Positions 51,846 through 60,423 of a DNA stretch of 64,000 nucleotides are shown piece after piece. The notes below the pieces were generated by a model. It saw nothing but the letters and a program-made list of their open reading frames with translations. It searched no databases and had not been told where the DNA came from. The stretch is from UBA6059 sp040222235 (GTDB lineage: Bacteria; Bacteroidota; Bacteroidia; Cytophagales; Cyclobacteriaceae), in NCBI GenBank assembly GCA_040222235.1, contig JAVKDO010000114.1, positions 134,185-198,184 on the forward strand, given 5' to 3'. Both the position numbers and the translations under genes were made by a program. Position 1 is the first letter of the stretch. Every line of letters begins with the position of its first letter.

Positions 51846-52943
51846 TTATGCCTCAAGTTGTTCCGATAGGAGTCTTTGAAACTGATGAACGCCCCTTTCT
51901 CTGGTAGGCGAGAATCTACCTCTGGTATAGTGCCTCGATTTAAGGCCTTTGTGCACACCTTCTACAACCGCCTCGTCTTCTCGCTCGACCTTGTCGATAT
52001 CGGCTCCTGCTCCTGATGCCAGTTTTGACTCGTCATAGACATAGCTGATGAAGGATACCCTGGTTTGATTCATACTGATCGGCTTCACAACATTTACCGA
52101 CAGGCCCCAGGGATAGAAGTTGAACATCATATTGGGAAACACCCAATAGTAGTAGGCAGCTACATGGCGTCCATGGTCTGGGTGACCTACAGGTAGGTCG
52201 AAGGTATCCTCACCATTGCCGGCATAGCCTACCTGGAGATTACAATGATCGTACAGCTCTGTGGTGTAGTGACCATAGTCCAGCAGATTATTGAGACCGC
52301 TATGGACAAAAGGGATGTGAAAGCCTTCCAGGTAGTTATCACAATAAAGTGCCCAATGGCAATTGACGACATAGTCTCTATTGAGATGTGAGGTGGCTTT
52401 GAACTCATGTAACGGCAAGAAGCCAATGCGCTCCTGCATCTGATGTAAGATAGGGATGAGGTCAAAGCTTGGCTTCAACCCTACAAATAGAAAGGGACCC
52501 AATCGTTCGATAGGGAAGTTGGGCAAATCATCGCAGGGTCTTGGGAAGTTTTTGGCTTCCTCAAATTCAGGCATGGAGACAAAGCGACCGTCCAACTGAA
52601 ACTTGCGCCCATGGTACCCACAAACCAGAGTCCGCAGCTTTCCAGGATGATTGACAAGTTGGTTGCCTCTGTGAGTACAGACATTGCTAAGACAGTTGAT
52701 TTCATCGTTTTGATCTCTTATCAGCAGCAATGGCTCGCTCACGAGCGGATCATAGAGCTTAAAAGGGTAAGCAGAATTTGACAATGCGACCAACCCTTCA
52801 TCCCCGACCCAATGCCATCCATTGGCAAAGATCTTTTCTCTCAATAGTTCGAAGGCTTCTGGGTCGCTGTAGAAGCTACCGGGAAGAGTTTCTGCGATTG
52901 TGATATCTGGGTGGACGTGGTAAGGGTGAGACATTCTCACCAA
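51846..52943 (-). CDS. Rieske-type aromatic ring-hydroxylating/carnitine-monooxygenase-like oxygenase
   Basis: A 365-residue oxygenase. The Rieske [2Fe-2S] ligands are CTHRGNQL and CGYHGRKF (CxH...CxxH). The mononuclear iron ligands follow in CDNYLEGFHIPFVHSGL (Asn/Glu and two His). Overall it resembles alpha subunits of glycine-betaine, carnitine or phenylpropionate-type oxygenases. It needs a reductase partner not encoded here. Possible substrates include quaternary amines or steroid/aromatic compounds; I cannot decide. Confidence 0.9.
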   Translation of the reverse strand: MVRMSHPYHVHPDITIAETLPGSFYSDPEAFELLREKIFANGWHWVGDEGLVALSNSAYPFKLYDPLVSEPLLLIRDQNDEINCLSNVCTHRGNQLVNHPGKLRTLVCGYHGRKFQLDGRFVSMPEFEEAKNFPRPCDDLPNFPIERLGPFLFVGLKPSFDLIPILHQMQERIGFLPLHEFKATSHLNRDYVVNCHWALYCDNYLEGFHIPFVHSGLNNLLDYGHYTTELYDHCNLQVGYAGNGEDTFDLPVGHPDHGRHVAAYYYWVFPNMMFNFYPWGLSVNVVKPISMNQTRVSFISYVYDESKLASGAGADIDKVEREDEAVVEGVHKGLKSRHYTRGRFSPTRERGVHQFQRLLSEQLEA

Positions 52944-53026
52944 TTTAATGATAAAATGGGGTTTATTCAGAGAGTAGTATTCGGAGTTAAGGGATCTCTT
53001 TGATAAGGTTTAGTACGTCTTGCAAG

Positions 53027-53053
53027 CAGACCCTAAAACGAGTTCAGGGTGAC
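53027..53053 (+). repeat. 27-base palindromic repeat, copy 1
   Basis: CAGACCCT(A)AAACGAGTTCAGGGTGAC type sequence; the 8-base arms ACCCTRAA and TTCAGGGT flank a 5-base loop. It differs by one base from copy 3 at 53626 and is in the same orientation. It lies upstream of the intact GIY-YIG gene. Confidence 0.85.
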
Positions 53054-53214
53054 AGTTAAAACCTGATGTCTGCTGGCTACCAGCTAATCAAACAATATTT
53101 GGATGGAGTACATGAGCTTTTCTTTGCAGTCATGCGGAAGGTTACCCCCGCCTTGTTTCAGCGTCCATTGAATAATACGTTCAATGACTGTAGTATGTAC
53201 CTCCACTCCGAACC

Positions 53215-53241
53215 TGTCACCCTGAATTTATTTCAGGGTCT
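53215..53241 (-). repeat. 27-base palindromic repeat, copy 2 (inverted)
   Basis: The same 27-base element in opposite orientation, with loop AATAA instead of ACGAG. With copy 1 it forms an inverted pair 82 bases upstream of the intact GIY-YIG gene. Confidence 0.85.
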
Positions 53242-53322
53242 GCCAGAAATGTGTGGTACCCAACCTTCACAATTTCTCAAAGTGAACGTTGACGTTAGTA
53301 TCTGTCTCTTTAATTTAGAAAA

Positions 53323-53607
53323 ATGCGAGGCGGCTACACCTATATAATGTCAAACAAGAATCGAACCGTTCTTTACATGGGAGTAACCAATGATTTGTTC
53401 ACAAGAGTCTTACAACACAGAGAAGGAAAGGGATCAAAATTCACCGCCCAATACAACTGCCATGACCTGATCTACTATGAAGTACACCATAGAATCACAG
53501 ATGCCATTGATAGGGAGAAACAGTTGAAGCGATGGCATAAGGAGTGGAAATGGAATTTGGTTAGAGAGCATAATCCTGATCTGAATGACCTGTTTTCAGA
53601 GTTGTGA
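53323..53607 (+). CDS. Stand-alone GIY-YIG nuclease family protein
   Basis: A 94-residue single-domain protein. The GIY motif reads GYTYIMS and the YIG motif YMGVTND, with the conserved Arg in DLFTRVLQH, a catalytic-region KFTAQYNCHDLIYYE and the metal-binding Glu in IDREKQLKRWH. All family residues I can check are present, so it may be active. It lies between palindromic repeats: an inverted pair upstream and a third copy 18 bases downstream. Stand-alone GIY-YIG proteins of this URI group are multicopy in many Bacteroidota, and their role is not established. It resembles the broken copy at 60103. Confidence 0.9.
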   Translation: MRGGYTYIMSNKNRTVLYMGVTNDLFTRVLQHREGKGSKFTAQYNCHDLIYYEVHHRITDAIDREKQLKRWHKEWKWNLVREHNPDLNDLFSEL

Positions 53608-53625
53608 TTGGTTGTATATGAAGAG

Positions 53626-53652
53626 CAGACCCTGAAACGAGTTCAGGGTGAC
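53626..53652 (+). repeat. 27-base palindromic repeat, copy 3
   Basis: Perfect 8-base arms ACCCTGAA and TTCAGGGT around the loop ACGAG, 18 bases after the GIY-YIG stop. It is identical to copy 1 except for one base. Confidence 0.85.
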
Positions 53653-53738
53653 ATGGGCGCAAGAGCGGAATGCCGGTTGCCAGACTGATTTGATTACCCA
53701 TAAAATCATTTGAGCCTATTCAAACCTAAGTGGGTTGA

Positions 53739-54197
53739 TTGAAGTTTAGTTCAAATATTATGATAAGCTTTTTGTTGCCTTTGGTATTCTACTCAATTCT
53801 CTGGTCAGATCTTCCACAAGAAGACCTTCTGCGAGAATATCGCTGGAAAAACCGCATAGTACTCATATTCTCAGTGGACTCTAGCCACAAGCAAAGCCTC
53901 ACTCAACTTAATGAACTTACAAGTGTCTGGGAAGATGTCGAGGAACGTGATATGCTCACTTTTCTGGTAAGAAAAAATCGAGTGACGGATCAAGGTGATC
54001 AGCTCATTAGCGCAATAAATGCAGCGTCATTAAGAAATCAATTTTCCATTGCAGAAGAAGAGTTTGCAGTGCTACTCATTGGTAAAGATGGAGGCGTCAA
54101 ACTCAGAAGTAAAGAAGAGGTCATTGCCACCGACTTGTTTGGATTGATTGATGGGATGCCGATGCGCCGTGGCGAGATACGTCGTAAAAAATGGTAA
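53739..54197 (+). CDS. DUF4174 family secreted protein
   Basis: A 152-residue protein with an N-terminal hydrophobic signal (MISFLLPLVFYSILWS). The mature part reads EDLLREYRWKNRIVLIFSVD, then FAVLLIGKDGGVKLRSKEEV and ends DGMPMRRGEIRRKKW. This matches the DUF4174 pattern, a thioredoxin-like fold lacking the CxxC motif. No cysteine is visible in the core. It is probably periplasmic. Neighbours do not suggest a role. Confidence 0.82.
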   Translation: MKFSSNIMISFLLPLVFYSILWSDLPQEDLLREYRWKNRIVLIFSVDSSHKQSLTQLNELTSVWEDVEERDMLTFLVRKNRVTDQGDQLISAINAASLRNQFSIAEEEFAVLLIGKDGGVKLRSKEEVIATDLFGLIDGMPMRRGEIRRKKW

Positions 54198-54278
54198 CTG
54201 AGGATTAAGCCTCCTCTTCTGACCATCACTTTTCCCTGAGACTCCCTATATTCGTCAACTCAATTCAGCGCAACACAC

Positions 54279-55451
54279 ATGATGTCTCGACTCCTGTTAA
54301 TTTCTCTAATGCTATTGGTATCCCTTGGTATTAATGCCCAAAAACCCAGAGCACGAGAGATCGGCGTTCCTTTTAATGGTATCCCAGGAGCGCTCAATTC
54401 TATCACAGATGTGAAAGGCGTGGAAGTTGGACATAGTACCATTATTACCGGTAGGGGAGCAAACGAAATAGGCAAGGGGCCAGTCCGAACTGGAGTCACT
54501 GCGATCTTTCCTAGAGGTAAGAAGTTTGGGCCGGTCTATGCTAACTGGTACAGCCTCAATGGTAACGGTGAGATGACAGGTACCACCTGGGTGACAGAGT
54601 CGGGCTTCCTAGAGACACCCATTATGATCACTAATACCAATAGTGTGGGTGTCGTGCGCGATGCAGTGCTCAAGTGGTTTGTAGACGTCAACTGGTACGC
54701 CAATGATGACTGGTGGTACATTTACCCTGTGGTGGCGGAAACCTACGATGGCTTCCTCAATGACATATACGGCTTTCATGTTAGGGAAGAGCACGTGTGG
54801 GAGGCAATCGCTGATGCCAATCCTGGTAAGGTAGAAGAAGGAAATGTTGGCGGAGGTACTGGTATGATGTGTCTGGGCTTCAAAGGCGGAATCGGTTCAT
54901 CCTCACGTATCTTGACCGTCAATGGCGAACAGTACACCCTCGGCGTGCTTGTACAGTCGAACTTTGGAAGCAAAATGAACCTTACGATCGCAGGAGTACC
55001 GGTCGGTGTTGAATTGATGGACACTCTAAATAGCGTCTACAACGCAGCGCCTGAGTCCCGTAGACAAGAAGGGGATGGCTCGATCATCGTTGTGGTAGCT
55101 ACCGATGCACCATTGCTTCCTCATCAGTTGAAGCGGATTGCTCAGCGCATCCCTATCGGAATAGGCAATACTGGTGGCCGAGGAGCCAATGGCTCAGGAG
55201 ATATTTTCATTGCCTTTTCTACCGCGAATGAGGAGGCTTTTAGTCGGACAGAAGTCACTGAAGTCGAAACTTTATCCAATGGCTTGATCACGCCTTTCTT
55301 TGAAGCGACCGTACAGGCTACCGAGGAAGCCATCATCAACGCTATGGTCGCTGCTGAAACCATGGAAGGCATCAATGGTAATACAGCCTACGCCTTACCC
55401 CATGAGCTCGTCGTGGAGGTACTTAAGAAGTATAATCGGTTGAAAGAATAG
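54279..55451 (+). CDS. P1 family peptidase (DmpA-type N-terminal nucleophile aminopeptidase)
   Basis: A 390-residue protein with a signal peptide (LISLMLLVSLGINAQ). Family landmarks are GIPGALNSITDVKGVEVGHST, GGGTGMMCLGFKGGIGSSSR and the autoprocessing site GDGSIIVVVATDAPL, where cleavage before Ser would make that Ser the N-terminal nucleophile. DmpA-type enzymes release N-terminal D- or L-Ala/Gly or beta-amino acids from peptides. A periplasmic location is predicted. A strong bidirectional terminator follows. Confidence 0.95.
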   Translation: MMSRLLLISLMLLVSLGINAQKPRAREIGVPFNGIPGALNSITDVKGVEVGHSTIITGRGANEIGKGPVRTGVTAIFPRGKKFGPVYANWYSLNGNGEMTGTTWVTESGFLETPIMITNTNSVGVVRDAVLKWFVDVNWYANDDWWYIYPVVAETYDGFLNDIYGFHVREEHVWEAIADANPGKVEEGNVGGGTGMMCLGFKGGIGSSSRILTVNGEQYTLGVLVQSNFGSKMNLTIAGVPVGVELMDTLNSVYNAAPESRRQEGDGSIIVVVATDAPLLPHQLKRIAQRIPIGIGNTGGRGANGSGDIFIAFSTANEEAFSRTEVTEVETLSNGLITPFFEATVQATEEAIINAMVAAETMEGINGNTAYALPHELVVEVLKKYNRLKE

Positions 55452-55480
55452 GAAGGAGACTGGCTTGAGTATTAAGATAA

Positions 55481-55529
55481 CTCAAAAAAAATGGGCAATA
55501 GTTTGAAGTATTGGCCCATTTTTTTTGAG
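55481..55529. terminator. Bidirectional terminator between convergent genes
   Basis: Arms of about 20 bases (CTCAAAAAAAATGGGCAATA and its near-perfect complement with one extra G) enclose an 8-base loop. The stem has an A tract on the left and a T tract on the right. It therefore works for both the P1 peptidase gene and the convergent gene at 55541-55918. Confidence 0.9.
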
Positions 55530-55540
55530 ACGAACCCTGA

Positions 55541-55918
55541 CTACATCCCAAGAATCTTCATCGCTTTCGTCAGCATTGCTGGATTGCTTTGTACGAAGCT
55601 GATGGCAGCTGTAGCAAGATTTTGATCTCCCAGTAGGGATTTCATTAACCCGCTAGATCCTCCCCCCATGCTTTTCATAGCCAACTTGGCCATCGAGCTT
55701 TTTGTATCTGGGTTTTTCTTGAGAAAATTGATTGTTTCAGTTTGCAGCTCTTCATCCTTCACCAAAGCGTCCTTGATTTGATCATCAGACAATTCTGCTT
55801 GGCTGGATACTTGCTCCATGCCCGATTGGACATCAGCCTTATTGATCTTAGGAAGGGACTGTGCCATTACGGTTGATGAAGCAGCAAAGACGACAAGAAC
55901 GACTAGTAGATTTTTCAT
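55541..55918 (-). CDS. Hypothetical secreted protein
   Basis: A 125-residue protein with a signal peptide (LLVVLVVFAASSTVMAQ) and a mature, helical, Ser/Lys/Asp-rich part (VQSGMEQVSSQAELSDDQIK, KKNPDTKSSMAKLAMKSMGG). No cysteines or known motif. I do not recognise the family. Its product is small and probably periplasmic. Confidence 0.7.
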   Translation of the reverse strand: MKNLLVVLVVFAASSTVMAQSLPKINKADVQSGMEQVSSQAELSDDQIKDALVKDEELQTETINFLKKNPDTKSSMAKLAMKSMGGGSSGLMKSLLGDQNLATAAISFVQSNPAMLTKAMKILGM

Positions 55919-56503
55919 GGTTGATTTTGTTAATTGTTAGAAGTGTGTGAAAGTAAGAAATGCTTGTGTTTTGAATGTACTCCCATAGGACATCTTCGAT
56001 GAATGAAGCAAAACACTTGACCTATCTTATTAAGAACTCCTATGAGCTGTCAAAATGGTGTTGGATTGACCAGCTATGTCCGAAGAAACGAGCAGAAATC
56101 AGCCAGTGTATGACAGTGAGCTTAACAATGTTAAATTAATCTTAATCTCGAATGAGATATTCACATTCCGTGAGCAATGGATGCCTTACGTCAAGAGTGG
56201 TAATTTATCTCCGAGGGATGCTAAGACTGGTTACTGTTTCTGATCTCTCGGAGGCTTAGGTATTGCAAACTCTGACCGATTGCCCCATTCATCGAAAAAA
56301 CAGCAGTAACCATACAGATTGCTTGTTAGAGGTCAAAAAATTGAGTTAATTCCTTCCGAGGACAATTTGGTGATCCTTGTGATGGTGACGAAGTATCCGC
56401 CTATGATGAGTAGAGGACTCATATTTATTAGCTTTTTATTAAACTAAAGCATGTAACAGTGGATTAACAATTGACAAACTCAGTATAAGAGTTTTTTAAG
56501 GAC
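55919..56503. other. Long intergenic region with hairpins, no recognised gene
   Basis: A 610-base gap before the second desaturase gene. It has a hairpin at 56209-56253 (CTCCGAGGGAT against ATCTCTCGGAG) and an overlapping inverted pair GGTTACTG/CAGTAACC. No open frame with credible start or homology was found. It could hold a small RNA or leader, but I see no defined family. Confidence 0.4.
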
Positions 56504-56511
56504 TAATTTTG
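56504..56511 (+). promoter_or_regulatory. Candidate -7 element upstream of second desaturase
   Basis: TAATTTTG matches TAnnTTTG and lies 17 bases before the ATG at 56529. No convincing -33 element at the expected spacing was found, so this is tentative. Confidence 0.35.
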
Positions 56512-56528
56512 TGCAAATTCTGTAATCA

Positions 56529-57653
56529 ATGAATCAACCCGATAAGATTTTCTTCAATAACGAAGACGAGAATTCCAAAGCCTTTACAGCCACCCTAAAC
56601 AAGAGAGTGAACGAGTACTTCAGGGTAAATGGGATTTCGAAATATGGTAACATCCAGATGTATCTGAAGACAGTGTTTATGCTGTCATTATTCCTACTTC
56701 CTTTTGCAGGAATTGTGGTATTCGAACCCGGTACTATTGTAGCTCTGGTACTTTGTGCTTTCAGTGGTTTAGGTATGGCCGGAATTGGTCTGAGCATAAT
56801 GCATGACGCTATTCATGGTGCCTACTCGGCCAAGCAGACGGTCAATAAATTTTGGGGTTATACTTTAAATTTCGTTGGTGGTAATGCAATGAATTGGAAA
56901 ATTCAGCATAATGTAAAACATCATTCCTATGCCAATATTCACGATCATGATGAGGATATTGCACCTAAGTTGATATTGAGGTTATCTCCCTATTCAAGTA
57001 TTTCTGGTGTTCATAAGTATCAATATATATATGCCTGGATATTATATGGGTTAGGCACTTTCTTTTGGGTTACTTTCAAGGACTTCATCAAGATGATCAG
57101 TTACTACAAAGAGGGTTGGTTGCAGAAAAACTCTAGCAGCGTTACCAAAGAAGTGGTGATTCTTATCTTCTCCAAAGTCTTCTACTACAGTTATATCATC
57201 GGCATTCCTTTGATGTTTACGTCTTATACGGGCTTGGAGATTTTTCTTGGTTTCTTAACGCTGCAAGTCTTTAGTGGACTGGCTACTGCTGTAGTTTTCC
57301 AACCTTCACATTTGATGGAAGAGGTATTGTATCCTACCCCAAATTTCAATGGGCAGATGCCCTATTCTCGTTTCGTACATCAATTGTACACCACTGTGAA
57401 CTTTGCCAATGACAATAAGCTAGTGACATGGTATGCGGGTGCATTGAATTACCAAGTAGAGCATCACCTCTATCCTCAAATTTGTCATGTACATTATCCT
57501 GCCATCTCTAAAATGGTCATTCAAGCCTGTGAAGAATTTAAAATTCCTTATCACAGCAAAGACGGATTTTTCGAGGCATTGAGAGAGCACAATAAGATGC
57601 TCAAGTGGCTGGGAACTCCTGAAAGTAAGTACGAGCTGGCTCACGCTGGTTGA
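56529..57653 (+). CDS. Membrane fatty acid desaturase (paralogue of 27414-28529)
   Basis: A 374-residue desaturase with the boxes MHDAIHGAY, QHNVKHHSY and NYQVEHHLYP, the same layout and helix pattern as the desaturase at 27414-28529. The two are clearly paralogues (for example WKIQHNV and TTxNFA motifs in both). They probably act on different positions or chain lengths. It stands alone with a long upstream region. Confidence 0.93.
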   Translation: MNQPDKIFFNNEDENSKAFTATLNKRVNEYFRVNGISKYGNIQMYLKTVFMLSLFLLPFAGIVVFEPGTIVALVLCAFSGLGMAGIGLSIMHDAIHGAYSAKQTVNKFWGYTLNFVGGNAMNWKIQHNVKHHSYANIHDHDEDIAPKLILRLSPYSSISGVHKYQYIYAWILYGLGTFFWVTFKDFIKMISYYKEGWLQKNSSSVTKEVVILIFSKVFYYSYIIGIPLMFTSYTGLEIFLGFLTLQVFSGLATAVVFQPSHLMEEVLYPTPNFNGQMPYSRFVHQLYTTVNFANDNKLVTWYAGALNYQVEHHLYPQICHVHYPAISKMVIQACEEFKIPYHSKDGFFEALREHNKMLKWLGTPESKYELAHAG

Positions 57654-57824
57654 GGAAGGTGTATGGTAGATTAATACGCTTGAGATCACGGAAGAGAGTT
57701 CGCGTTATTTAAAGCTAGTGGATTCTTCATTTTTGAATGACAGTATTCTGGGTTCAAACTTGTCAGAGCACCTACTCAACGACTTGTTTATTAAATGAAA
57801 GTGCAATCCATAAGCATAATTTGG

Positions 57825-58277
57825 TCACTCAATCGCAATCACCGCCTCTGCATCGATCTCGATTTTCCATTCCGGTAGGGCGAGGGCAGAGACTCCCACC
57901 AATGTACTGGCAGGGGTGATCGTATCCCCGAAGATCTCTTGTCGCACACCTCGAAAGATGTCAAGATCAGCTGGCTGATAGTCCACGATAAAGCTGTTGA
58001 TCTTAACTAGGTCTTCATAGCTCGCCCCCTCGGATGCGAGTAGTTCCTTGATTGCTTTTAGCGCTCCATGCATCTGCTCTTCCAGCGTTTCACCTGCCCC
58101 TATTTGTCCGGAGATATGTAGCCTCTTCATATTGCCATGTGTGATGACTGCCATGTGGGCATAGCCATTGGTGGGTTGTATATAGCGTTTTTCTATTGTT
58201 GGTGCCTTCGGCTCAGGAGCAGGAGGTTGACAAGCTGAGACAAAGACAAGAAGGAGTAAGGGGAGTATGTGTTTCAT
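57825..58277 (-). CDS. RidA/YjgF-family lipoprotein
   Basis: A 150-residue protein with a lipoprotein signal (LLLLVFVSACQPP), so it is predicted to be anchored outside the cytoplasm, unlike typical RidA. The Rid fold is clear: RLHISGQIGAGETLEEQM, ASYEDLVKINSFIVD and TPASTLVGVSALALPEWKIEIDAEAV. The Arg that RidA uses to deaminate imines, normally just before the LP of the last motif, is absent (ALALPEW). It probably belongs to a Rid subgroup without classical imine deaminase activity. Role unknown. Confidence 0.88.
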   Translation of the reverse strand: MKHILPLLLLVFVSACQPPAPEPKAPTIEKRYIQPTNGYAHMAVITHGNMKRLHISGQIGAGETLEEQMHGALKAIKELLASEGASYEDLVKINSFIVDYQPADLDIFRGVRQEIFGDTITPASTLVGVSALALPEWKIEIDAEAVIAIE

Positions 58278-58383
58278 GCTGACTTTGGATTACAGGGATA
58301 ATTTCGGTGGTTTTGCTTAGAGAGGGAAACAGTGAGACAGTTTTATCACTATGGATCAACTTGAAGTGGAATGAAATGATCTC

Positions 58384-59754
58384 ATGAGCACTCATTATCT
58401 TTACTGCATGTCGATGAACCTGACTGTGCTGAAAACCAAGGTTGCTGATCTGATACAGTTCGTACAGGTTGACCTGTGGAATATACGACTGGCTGATCTC
58501 CCCAAGTCACGATCGACCCTTTATCACAACCTTCGGATTGTGATACTCACGGTGCAGGATTTTGTCAAGGACAATTGCGCCATTCAGGCTTCCGCTTTGA
58601 CCTACCTCAGCATCCTCTCTATCGTGCCGGTCATTGCGACTTTCTTTGGTATTGCTAAAGGGTTTGGGTTGGGTGTCGACCTAGCGCAAGAGATCAACAA
58701 TCTTTTTCCTGGGCAAGAGGCAGTGATGGGTGAAACGGTGAAGTACGCCCAGAATATGCTGGATACGGCCAAGGGTGGCATCATCGCCGGTATATCTATT
58801 TTGGTGCTGCTTTATACAGTCTTGCGGCTTTTCCATAATATCGAGATGGCCTTCAACGGCATCTGGGCTATCAAGAAGCAACGGTCAGTGATCCGCAAGG
58901 TGACGGACTATCTATCGATTATGATCATCTCTCCGATTATACTAGTGCTGTCCAGTAGTATGACAGTTTTCATCACGACGCAGCTAGATGTGTTGGTGAT
59001 GGAATATCATATTCTTGATAGTCTGGTTGGGTTGATCAAGTTTGGGCTGAGGGCAGTCCCGGTCATATTGATCACTTTTATGTTCTCACTTCTTTTTGTA
59101 GTGATGCCCAATACCAAGGTGAAGTTTAAGTCGGCTTTATATGCGGGTTTGTTGACTGCCATCGCCTACCAGTTTCTTCAATTTTTCTACATCGAATTTC
59201 AGGTGGGTGTATCTCGCTATAATGCCATCTACGGTAGTTTCGCAGCACTTCCGCTGTTTTTCATCTGGGTGCAGCTGAGCTGGACTTTGGTACTCTTTGG
59301 AGCTGAGTTTGCCTTTGCGCATCAGAATGCTAACCGGCACTACTTTGATACCAATAAGACTAAACCAAGCCTGGAAAGTAAGAAGCGATTAGCACTGCTC
59401 ATCATGACCGCTATCGCCAAAAACTTTGAGCGCGGAGATGATGGACTCACCGATGAAGTGATTGCAGAGCGGATCGGCGTTCCTCTCCGATTTGTGGTGC
59501 TTATGCTCGAGGAGCTGAAGGAGTCGAAGCTGATTCATGAAGCCTTGGATGATAAAGATAATGTAGTTTTCCTACCGTCAATTGATGTGCATAAGCTCAC
59601 GATCGAATTCGTCACAGACCGACTGGAAAAGCAAGGTCTCGATCAAATGGCTGTGGGTAAGCTCTCTGAGGTGGACGCACTTGTTGCAGCACTTGAGGAT
59701 CTCAAGCAGACCTCTCGAAATTCCGAGTCGAATAGATTGTTGATGGAGTTGTAG
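58384..59754 (+). CDS. YihY/BrkB-family inner membrane protein
   Basis: A 456-residue protein with six or seven helices in the YihY pattern: IQASALTYLSILSIVPVIAT, then FNGIWAIKKQRSVIRKVTDY, NTKVKFKSALYAGLLTAIA and FAALPLFFIWVQLSWTLVLF. A cytoplasmic C-terminal extension of about 110 residues includes a winged-helix-like segment (DEVIAERIGVPLRFVVLMLE), as is common in this family. The first ATG is at 58384; 58408 and 58414 are also possible starts. Function is unsettled for the family. Confidence 0.9.
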   Translation: MSTHYLYCMSMNLTVLKTKVADLIQFVQVDLWNIRLADLPKSRSTLYHNLRIVILTVQDFVKDNCAIQASALTYLSILSIVPVIATFFGIAKGFGLGVDLAQEINNLFPGQEAVMGETVKYAQNMLDTAKGGIIAGISILVLLYTVLRLFHNIEMAFNGIWAIKKQRSVIRKVTDYLSIMIISPIILVLSSSMTVFITTQLDVLVMEYHILDSLVGLIKFGLRAVPVILITFMFSLLFVVMPNTKVKFKSALYAGLLTAIAYQFLQFFYIEFQVGVSRYNAIYGSFAALPLFFIWVQLSWTLVLFGAEFAFAHQNANRHYFDTNKTKPSLESKKRLALLIMTAIAKNFERGDDGLTDEVIAERIGVPLRFVVLMLEELKESKLIHEALDDKDNVVFLPSIDVHKLTIEFVTDRLEKQGLDQMAVGKLSEVDALVAALEDLKQTSRNSESNRLLMEL

Positions 59755-59770
59755 ATTCTTTAAGAATCAG

Positions 59771-59898
59771 AGATTCCCAAGCCTCATAAGCTGAGTCTGC
59801 TTACGGCATCCTTACAAAGTCGCAAGGGAATGACGATAACTCTACGACCGTCATTCTCTTGCGAGCTAGCCTGTAGGGTTAGCGAGACTTGGGAATCT
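59771..59898. repeat. Nested palindromic repeat R1 (128 bases)
   Basis: Outer arms AGATTCCCAAG (59771-59781) and CTTGGGAATCT (59888-59898) are exact complements. Inside are TCGCAAGGGAATGACG and CGTCATTCTCTTGCGAG, a second complementary pair. A second copy, R2, lies at 60424-60531. The broken GIY-YIG gene lies between them. Confidence 0.9.
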
Positions 59899-59975
59899 GA
59901 CGACCCGTCATTTCGAGACTTAACATTTGGGTTTCAAACGCACAAATTACAATGACGTATCGCTCGGTGCTATTG

Positions 59976-60048
59976 GTCATCCTGAGCTCGTCGAAGGATC
60001 GTCTGTAGGATTTCCCTACAAGTCTTCGACCAAACCTCAGACTGACAG
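59976..60048. repeat. 73-base imperfect palindrome between R1 and the GIY-YIG pseudogene
   Basis: GTCATCCTGAGCTCGTCGAAGG on the left pairs imperfectly with TCTTCGACCAAACCTCAGACTGAC on the right. The core is related to the elements at 35312-35450 and 44155-44177. It lies 54 bases upstream of the pseudogene start. Confidence 0.7.
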
Positions 60049-60102
60049 GAAGGCATACGTCATTGGTATGATATTCTAGGCTCTTCTTACTATTTTCATC
60101 AC

Positions 60103-60405
60103 ATGAAAGCCAAAGGTGGTTATGTCTATGCCGTTTCCAACAAAACTCGGAGTACAGTCTATATAGGAGTCACTTCAAATCTCTATGCCTGAGTGTACCA
60201 GCACAAACATGAATACGGCTCATACTTCACAGATAAGTATAGATGTACTGATTTGATCTAGTATCGATTCTATCCAGATATGGAGTCAGCGATTACTAGG
60301 GAGAAGAAAATGAAGAAATGGAATCGTGCTTGGAAGGATAAGGTTATCATGGATTTCAATCCTAGCTTGAAGGATTTGTTTGACGATGTTAAGGAGATGC
60401 AGTAG
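60103..60405 (+). pseudogene. Broken GIY-YIG nuclease gene
   Basis: A 101-codon frame that reads as a GIY-YIG protein (GGYVYAVSNKTRSTVYIGVTSN), but has a TGA at 60190-60192 in the place of an Arg codon and a TAG at 60259-60261 in the place of a Tyr codon. The frame is otherwise intact and keeps ITREKKMKKWNRAWKD near the end. The family relation to the intact gene at 53323 is clear (DLI, REK, KW motifs). It is flanked by repeats R1 and R2, so a once-active unit seems to have died by point mutation. Confidence 0.92.
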
Positions 60406-60423
60406 GTGTGAGTGGCTTCATAG

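Noticed and set aside
53066..53347. A 93-codon open frame on the plus strand upstream of the GIY-YIG gene
   Set aside because: It runs through a palindromic repeat (its product contains VTLNLFQGL, the typical translation of such repeats) and has no start context or homology.
53027..53652. Possible CRISPR array from the three 27-base repeats
   Set aside because: Copies are 160-385 bases apart, in mixed orientation, palindromic, and without spacer regularity or cas genes.
60103..60405. Stop codons in the second GIY-YIG gene as recoding (selenocysteine or suppression)
   Set aside because: There are two different stops (TGA and TAG) at ordinary Arg and Tyr positions and no recoding element; simple decay is more likely.
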